Shown one piece after another: positions 23,427-28,072 of a stretch of DNA of 28,072 nucleotides. The stretch spans positions 1 to 28,072 of the forward strand of contig CAZGCA010000077.1 of the NCBI GenBank assembly GCA_964524145.1, written 5' to 3'. The notes under the pieces were generated by a model. It saw only the letters and a list, made by a program, of their open reading frames with translations, searched no databases and was not told the origin of the DNA. The translations under genes and the position numbers were made by a program. How positions within the stretch are numbered: position 1 is the first letter of the stretch; each line of letters opens with the position of its first letter. Source of the stretch: CAZGCA01 sp964524145. GTDB lineage: Bacteria > Hydrogenedentota > CAZGCA01.

Positions 23427-25433
23427 CTACGTTTGGCCTGTCATGTCGTCGAACTCGGCCTCAGAGATTATTGTGACGTCAAGCTGCTGCGCCTTGGTCA
23501 GCTTGGACCCAGGCTCTGCTCCTGCAAGAACGTAGTCCGTCTTCTTGCTGACCGACGAGGCAACCTTGCCGCCGAGCCGTCGGATAATCTCTTCGGCGTC
23601 TTTGCGCGCATACTTCTCGAGCTTGCCGGTCAGCACGACGGTTTTCTGCGCAAACGGAGACTCCACGCCTGCAGGTACCGCTCGAGGAGCCCGGCGCATG
23701 TTGACTCCGGCGTTGCGCAATCGCTCGATTGTCCTGCGTACCTTCTCGTTGTTGAAGAATGCAGCGATAGACTGCGCTATGACCGGTCCTATCTCGTTGA
23801 TCTGCGCGAGTTCTTCTGGTGTTGCCTGGCTTAGCTCGTCAATTGATTCGTAGCACCGTTCGAGCGTGTGGGCCGCGGTTATCCCGACGTTGGCTATTCC
23901 GAGCGCGTGGATAAGGCGGTGAAGCGCGCGCTCTTTGGACCGCTCGATGGCGTTGACGATGTTTGCGGACGATTTGTCGGCCATCTTCTCGAGTTGTGTG
24001 AGATCGCCGACTTTGAGGTCGTAGAGGTCGGCGATGTCCCTGACCAGGCCGCGGTCAACCAGTTGCTCGATAAGTGCAGACCCCATCCCCTCGATCTCGA
24101 TGGCGCCGCGGCCGGCGTAATGCTTGAGGCGGGCCTTTATCTGCGCGGGACAGGACGGGTTCGTACACCTGTTGTACGCTCCATCGGTGTCGCGGACTAC
24201 GGGCCCTTTGCAGACGGGGCACTGTTCGGGCATTCGGAACAGTACCTCGGCCCCGGTTCGTTCGTCCATTATCGACTCGACAACCTGGGGAATGATCTCG
24301 CCCGCCTTCTCGACTATTACCGCGTCACCTTCCCGAATATCCTTTTGCTCGATGTAGTCAGCGTTGTGGAGCGTCGCTCGTTTCACCGTGGTGCCCGCGA
24401 GCAGAACGGGCTCGAGGTTCGCCACGGGCGTCAGGACACCCGTGCGGCCAACCTGAATAGTGATCTTGTTGAGTCGGGTTTTGGCTTGTTCGGCAGGGTA
24501 CTTGAACGAGATAGCCCAGCGCGGTGCCTTTGATGTTGCTCCCGCCCGACGCTGCTGGTCGAACGAATCGACCTTGACGACCAGCCCGTCGACACCGTAC
24601 TCGAGCTCACCGCGAATCCGTGAGAATTCGTCGCAGACCTCGATAACCTCGTCGATGGTCTTGCAGCTCCGCCAATGCCGATTGGTCTTGAACCCGAGCT
24701 CGGCAAGCAGACGCAACAGCTCGCTCTGTGAGGTCGCGTCCAGTCCCTCGGCGTATCCGACCCCGTAGCAGAACATCTGCAACCGGCGCCTGGCGACCTG
24801 CCGCGAGTCGAGCAGCTTGAGCGACCCGGCCGCCGCGTTGCGCGGATTGGCGAAAGGAGGTTCGCCTTCCGCCTCGCGTTCCCGGTTGAGCCGGTCGAAC
24901 TCGGGCCGCGACATATACATCTCGCCGCGCACCTCGAGGACAGCCGGAACGCGGTCTCCGTCCTCGATTTGCAGCGGCAGTTCGCGGACCGTCTTCAGGT
25001 TGGCTGTAATATCGTCGCCGCGCAAACCGTCGCCGCGCGTCGCGCCTCGCACGAGAGCGCCGTTTTCGTACCAGAGAGCGACTGCGACACCGTCTATCTT
25101 GGGTTCGACGACGTAGGCCACAGCCTCACCGGGCAGCAGCCTGCCGAGCCTCGAGTCGAACTCGTGCAGTTCGTCGGCGGAATACGTGTTATCGATGCTG
25201 AGCATCGGGACGCGATGCTCGATGGTTTCGAACCCTTCGAGTGGGGCGCCGCCGACACGTTGGGTCGGCGAATCGGGCGTGATGAGATGGGGATTGTCCT
25301 TTTCGAGCTGGTCGAGCTCTTTCATCAACCTGTCGAACTCGTAATCCGATATCTCCGGCGCGTTCTCGATATAGTACAGGCGCTCGTGGCGGCGGATTAT
25401 GCGTCGCAGCTCGTCGATCCTGTGTTCCATCAT
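23427..25433 (-). CDS. ligA: NAD+-dependent DNA ligase LigA
   Basis: A 668-residue DNA ligase that seals nicks in replication and repair using NAD+. The Ia domain lies at the N terminus (Y20, YYIENAPEISDYEFD). The adenylated lysine is K112 in EPKIDGVAV, with ATRGDGLRGDDIT next. Further on come the OB fold, a four-Cys zinc finger (CPVCKGP ... CTNPSCPAQ), helix-hairpin-helix repeats and a C-terminal BRCT domain (KTVVLTGKLEKYARKDAEE to the end). Length and order are normal. The frame is open 41 codons further into the mazG gene, but the family start is MMEHRIDELRR, so 25433 (or 25430) is chosen; the ribosome-binding site is modest (CAGG). It lies 40 bp after mazG on the same strand, a likely two-gene unit. 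Confidence 0.97.
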   Translation of the reverse strand: MMEHRIDELRRIIRRHERLYYIENAPEISDYEFDRLMKELDQLEKDNPHLITPDSPTQRVGGAPLEGFETIEHRVPMLSIDNTYSADELHEFDSRLGRLLPGEAVAYVVEPKIDGVAVALWYENGALVRGATRGDGLRGDDITANLKTVRELPLQIEDGDRVPAVLEVRGEMYMSRPEFDRLNREREAEGEPPFANPRNAAAGSLKLLDSRQVARRRLQMFCYGVGYAEGLDATSQSELLRLLAELGFKTNRHWRSCKTIDEVIEVCDEFSRIRGELEYGVDGLVVKVDSFDQQRRAGATSKAPRWAISFKYPAEQAKTRLNKITIQVGRTGVLTPVANLEPVLLAGTTVKRATLHNADYIEQKDIREGDAVIVEKAGEIIPQVVESIMDERTGAEVLFRMPEQCPVCKGPVVRDTDGAYNRCTNPSCPAQIKARLKHYAGRGAIEIEGMGSALIEQLVDRGLVRDIADLYDLKVGDLTQLEKMADKSSANIVNAIERSKERALHRLIHALGIANVGITAAHTLERCYESIDELSQATPEELAQINEIGPVIAQSIAAFFNNEKVRRTIERLRNAGVNMRRAPRAVPAGVESPFAQKTVVLTGKLEKYARKDAEEIIRRLGGKVASSVSKKTDYVLAGAEPGSKLTKAQQLDVTIISEAEFDDMTGQT

Positions 25434-25473
25434 CTTCGACCTGGCAGTCGTCCCGCTGCCGACAAGCCGGCTA

Positions 25474-25899
25474 CTAGGGGAGGCGCGTTTCGTTAGCCTT
25501 GACTTGCCGCCAGTTCTCGAGTGCTTCCTCAGCCGTATCAGCTTTTGCCTCGCCAAAGACGTGCGGATGGCGCCGGATCATCTTCTCGGCGGCCTCGCGC
25601 AGCGCGTCGAGCAGTCTGAACTGGCCATGTTCTTCGGCGGCGGCGGCGGCGGCGATAAGGCTGAAGAAGACGTCGCCGAATTCCTCCCGCGCATGGGCGT
25701 TATCCCCTGATTGCGCCGCTTCGAGCAGTTCGTGGGCTTCGTTCGTCACGCATTCGGCGAACGATGCGAGGTCTTGAGCCCGGTCCCACGGGCACCCGTC
25801 TTCCGTTCGCAGCAACCGGGCGATGCGCAACAATTCCGAGAAGGCCTCTGCTTCTCTTACCGATGCATGGTTCCCAGCAGTTGTGTTTTCGTCAGCCAT
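25474..25899 (-). CDS. mazG: MazG-type nucleotide pyrophosphohydrolase
   Basis: A 141-residue single-domain MazG protein that hydrolyses (d)NTPs to monophosphates and pyrophosphate, cleaning the nucleotide pool. CPWDRAQDLASFAECVTNEA (36-55) is the family entry motif. Metal ligands are E54-x2-E57 and E73-x2-D76 (EEFGDVFF). The tail NWRQVKANE resembles the MazG C terminus. It has one domain where E. coli MazG has two. An alanine run at 83-88 comes from a GCC-type triplet run in the DNA near 25635-25655 and interrupts an otherwise normal helix. It is divergent from the small zinc-ribbon gene and upstream of ligA. There is no strong ribosome-binding site. Confidence 0.93.
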   Translation of the reverse strand: MADENTTAGNHASVREAEAFSELLRIARLLRTEDGCPWDRAQDLASFAECVTNEAHELLEAAQSGDNAHAREEFGDVFFSLIAAAAAAEEHGQFRLLDALREAAEKMIRRHPHVFGEAKADTAEEALENWRQVKANETRLP

Positions 25900-25970
25900 T
25901 CCAGGTTCTAAAGTCTTCTGTGATCGTGCCGATAATATATGTGCAGCTTAACTTGGAAAGGAAAACAGTC

Positions 25971-26156
25971 GTGACAGTTCAATGTTGTGCTTGCAACCGG
26001 TTTCGCGCGGATAACCGATGGGTTGACGAGTTGCTCGAACGCAAAGGCATGCGCATCTCCTACACGTACTGCCCGCACTGTCTTGCCAAGGTCAGGGCTG
26101 AACTGCGCCGCAACCACGCGGAGCCGAGATTAACGCTGAAGCACGCGGCCCCTTAG
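25971..26156 (+). CDS. Small zinc-ribbon-like protein, 61 residues
   Basis: A GTG-started ORF with GGAAAGG about nine bases upstream. The frame is open well before this, but the earlier part is antisense to mazG. The protein has C5/C6-x2-C8, a Trp at about residue 17 and Y-C-P-H-C at about 38-42. This pattern, C-x2-C, W, then S/Y-x-C-P-x-C, resembles the zinc-binding tail I recall at the C termini of PAS, GAF and response-regulator proteins, here standing alone. The basic tail (RAELRRNHAEPRLTLKHA) could bind nucleic acid. No partner gene is adjacent, and its function is unknown. Confidence 0.6.
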   Translation: MTVQCCACNRFRADNRWVDELLERKGMRISYTYCPHCLAKVRAELRRNHAEPRLTLKHAAP

Positions 26157-26309
26157 ACTTTCACCCTACTCGGTCTTTCCCCACCTTCCCCGAGACAGGA
26201 AACGACCGCTTGCGCCAGGGTGGCAGCAGCCCTTCTCAACGCACCTCGGACGGTTGGGTACCCTTCGATTGTGAGTTCTGGTCCTTCAGATGGACCTGTA
26301 ATAAGGAAA

Positions 26310-26338
26310 CGGAGCACCCTCCTTTGCCGGGCGCTCCG
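26310..26338 (-). terminator. Probable terminator of the HU gene
   Basis: Arms CGGAGCACCC (26310-26319) and GGGCGCTCCG (26329-26338) form a 10-bp stem with one wobble pair and a 9-base loop, starting 27 bp past the HU stop. On the minus strand it is followed by TTTCCTTATT, a weak T tract. Confidence 0.6.
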
Positions 26339-26364
26339 TGACACCTCTGGTTTGCTACTCTGAA

Positions 26365-26634
26365 TCAGGCCTTGGCCTTGAGAGCTTTTCCAGCCTTGAA
26401 TCCGATCGTCTTGCTTGCTTTGATCTTGATTGGCTCGCCAGTCCGCGGGTTGCGCCCCTTGCGAGCTTTGCGGCTTCTCACGCTGAACGTGCCAAATCCT
26501 GCAATCTGAACCTTCTTGTCCTTCTTGATGCCTTTCCCGATTGCAGCGAGGCACGCGTTGACCGCCCTTTCCGCCGAAGCCTTCGAGCTCTTCGTCGACT
26601 TGGCCACTTCCGCGATGAGTTCGCCCTTGTTCAT
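26365..26634 (-). CDS. HU family DNA-binding protein
   Basis: An 89-residue histone-like protein that bends and compacts DNA as a dimer. It has the helical N terminus NKGELIAEVAKS, the conserved GFGTFSV beta strand, the DNA-clasping arm (RKARKGRNPRTGEPIKIKAS) with the intercalating-proline tip NPRTGE, and a basic Lys/Ala C terminus. An ATG two codons upstream (26640) lies directly against the GGAGGA site. The second ATG (26634) is well spaced and gives the classical MNK start, so it is preferred. It is monocistronic, with a hairpin terminator downstream. HU/IHF members in several phyla look alike, so I do not separate hupA, hupB and ihf. Confidence 0.96.
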   Translation of the reverse strand: MNKGELIAEVAKSTKSSKASAERAVNACLAAIGKGIKKDKKVQIAGFGTFSVRSRKARKGRNPRTGEPIKIKASKTIGFKAGKALKAKA

Positions 26635-26640
26635 TTGCAT

Positions 26641-27064
26641 TCCTCCTTCCGACTTCCAAGACTCTCCAGCAACACTCTCTCCTGCTCTAGCGTAGTGGCC
26701 AGAACATACCTTCTAAACGCTTTAGTCTCTTCTCCGCTCCCTGCGCCACCTCCCCTTCTCGTCCAATACGACCATCTCAACAAGCCCGCGCATAACCCAA
26801 CCAGAAAAGCATTCTGGAAACGTAGGGACTGACCAGCCTACTCCCTTTTCTCCAGTATAGCAGATTCGCCTCGATAGCGCAAGCTTTTTTTTGCGCAGTT
26901 TCCCGGCCCGGAAAACCGTACGGCGTCCAATCCGGCGCCGCCAGCGGTCCCTCCAATCATGGAGAATCATCTCAATCCACGCCCGCCACCCGGCACCGGC
27001 TCACCGCAGCCTTCCGGACGGGCTGGCGTGCTGGTTGGTGCAGCTCCGAGCCTGTCAGGTTTTG
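26641..27064. other. 424-bp intergenic region between the prepilin and HU genes
   Basis: No gene recognised on either strand. There is a small perfect stem, GCGCAA (26877-26882) and TTGCGC (26891-26896), whose loop and 3' arm hold an eight-T run; it may stop transcription from either side. A minus-strand TATACT (26854-26859), 17 bases from a weak TTGCGC, could be the HU promoter with a leader of about 210 nt. Both calls are weak. Confidence 0.35.
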
Positions 27065-27883
27065 TTACATGTCCGCAACCACATTGGCAAGCTGAGCGAA
27101 CATAGCCGTTACGGGGAACTTGCCCGGATACTTTATGAATTCAACATGGCCGTCAAGGTACAGTACGTTACACCCGCCGGGCACGTGGTTGAACGATGAA
27201 GGATCCTCGCCCAGCCAGTCCCATTGGACGGGCATCTCGCTCTGGGCAGTTGCCGATGCCGCCGGGTTGTTGATGTCAGTTATGCGAAACCGCTCGATAC
27301 CTTCACGAATACGGTAGAACGTGTGGTCACCGGAGGTGAAGTCCTGGTCGGGTGTTATGATACCGGCCATGAGTTGAACCACCAAGCTGGCAGCTTGAGT
27401 CACCTCGTCGTCGTTCATGATAACCCAGCCGAGATAGACGTAGCTGATCCCGTCGAAACACTCGACAATAGGGTTGCCGTCGGCATCGTTGAAGAACCCT
27501 GTACCGTACGGACCGCCGGTATAGAAGTCCTGGCGGTTGTCCTCGTCCGAAGGGCATACCCATATATTCATGTCGGTCAGATACTCCGGATAGATGGCGG
27601 ACCCATGGGGACAGCCCGCAAACTTTATCAGCTCGCCCGCCCCATTTGCGGCGTTCGGGCACCACATCTGCGGATCGGCTATCGGCGGGAACCTGCCGTT
27701 CCACTCATTGGCGTACATCTTGAAGATAAGTCCCCACTGTTTGAGGTTGTTCTGGCACGACGCGCGTCGTGCGGCCTCCCGTGCTCGTGACAGCGCCGGC
27801 AGCAGTATTGCCGCCAGTATGCCGATAATCGCTATAACCACAAGCAGTTCTATGAGTGTGAAGCCTGACGATTTCCTACCCAT
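27065..27883 (-). CDS. Prepilin-type N-terminal cleavage/methylation protein (DUF1559-like)
   Basis: A 272-residue type IV pilin-like/pseudopilin protein. The leader MGRKSSG is cut before F8, and the mature N terminus FTLIELLVVIAIIGILAA has the required Glu at mature position 5 (E12). This helix both anchors the protein in the inner membrane and drives polymer assembly. The linker ALSRAREAARRASCQNNLKQ and the C-terminal HVPGGCNVLYLDGHVEF (H-x10-DG type) are the hallmark of the very large pseudopilin families of Planctomycetota, Lentisphaerota and Hydrogenedentota. The ATG at 27883 is chosen because AGGAGG precedes it and the leader begins there; an in-frame ATG lies 18 codons earlier. No secretion or pilus genes are nearby, as is usual for these orphans. 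Confidence 0.94.
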   Translation of the reverse strand: MGRKSSGFTLIELLVVIAIIGILAAILLPALSRAREAARRASCQNNLKQWGLIFKMYANEWNGRFPPIADPQMWCPNAANGAGELIKFAGCPHGSAIYPEYLTDMNIWVCPSDEDNRQDFYTGGPYGTGFFNDADGNPIVECFDGISYVYLGWVIMNDDEVTQAASLVVQLMAGIITPDQDFTSGDHTFYRIREGIERFRITDINNPAASATAQSEMPVQWDWLGEDPSSFNHVPGGCNVLYLDGHVEFIKYPGKFPVTAMFAQLANVVADM

Positions 27884-27977
27884 GACAACATCCTCCTCAC
27901 GAACACCACTTCCGGGACCTCGAGCCGTTTCATGCATCGACCCGCATCAAACTCCCAAGCTCGAAGCCACTGGCCGC

Positions 27978-28006
27978 ACTCTACACCCGTGCGGCTTGGT
28001 TGTCAA
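27978..28006 (-). promoter_or_regulatory. Sigma-70-like promoter for the prepilin gene
   Basis: Minus-strand TTGACA (28001-28006, perfect), a 17-base spacer, TAGAGT (27978-27983, 4/6). It predicts a start near 27971 and a leader of about 88 nt, which includes the alternative upstream ATG. Confidence 0.6.
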
Positions 28007-28072
28007 GCGGTGTATCGGCAGAACATCCCCCAAAAAATTCGCAGCTTGATGGCGTTTCAGGTGGGGAATAAA

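Noticed and set aside
25764..25970. N-terminal extension of the small zinc-ribbon protein
   Set aside because: It is antisense to mazG, low-complexity and without a ribosome-binding site. The GTG at 25971 has one.

Overview
The window is GC-rich, gene-dense bacterial chromosome. There are no phage, transposase, plasmid, tRNA or rRNA genes, and no gene for a DNA-binding regulator apart from an HU protein. An orphan prepilin-type protein with an H-x10-DG tail, Tat-exported enzymes and large secreted helical-barrel proteins suggest an uncultured-type lineage such as Hydrogenedentota, Lentisphaerota or another Planctomycetota/PVC relative. That placement is an inference from gene style, not from a marker gene.

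Layout. Positions 1-158 hold two copies of a 79-bp palindrome-rich repeat. A Tat-exported enolase-superfamily enzyme (494-1687, +) converges on an SDR oxidoreductase. From 2493 down to 19019 nearly everything is on the minus strand. Read in the direction of transcription: thiolase, DUF1847 protein, a third acyl-CoA ligase with an alpha/beta hydrolase, a chorismate-synthase-like protein, two tandem paralogous acyl-CoA ligases, a sirtuin, an FMN-dependent nitronate monooxygenase/FabK-like enzyme, an OPT transporter, a secreted 717-residue protein and the SDR. A FAH-family hydrolase (+) diverges from the thiolase, and a cyclase/kynurenine-formamidase-like protein follows. From about 21.2 kb the content becomes housekeeping: TrmH-type RNA methyltransferase, membrane-anchored spermidine-synthase-like protein, MazG and NAD+-dependent DNA ligase, a small zinc-ribbon protein, HU and a prepilin.

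Working together. Three AMP-forming ligases, a thiolase, SDR, FAH hydrolase, cyclase, esterase and transporter read as a catabolic or acyl-CoA-processing locus. The sirtuin 10 bp downstream of two acyl-CoA ligases fits control of the ligases by lysine deacylation.

The most unusual gene is at 12275-13600. It has the chorismate synthase scaffold (RREPD, RPGH, GEPVF, AGGI, RRDP) but the catalytic GESHG motif is replaced by GGSYQ. The GGGRSSARET-equivalent segment is also changed, and about 60 residues are inserted. It is preceded by a promoter whose spacer carries a perfect 7-bp inverted repeat. I read it as a diverged, probably repurposed FMN-type enzyme heading a CoA-ligase operon. The substrate is unknown.

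Several control regions carry good sigma-70-like promoters: thiolase, FAH, third ligase, SDR, chorismate-synthase-like gene and prepilin. Intergenic repeats are frequent. One inverted repeat supplies the C-terminal tail of the cyclase.
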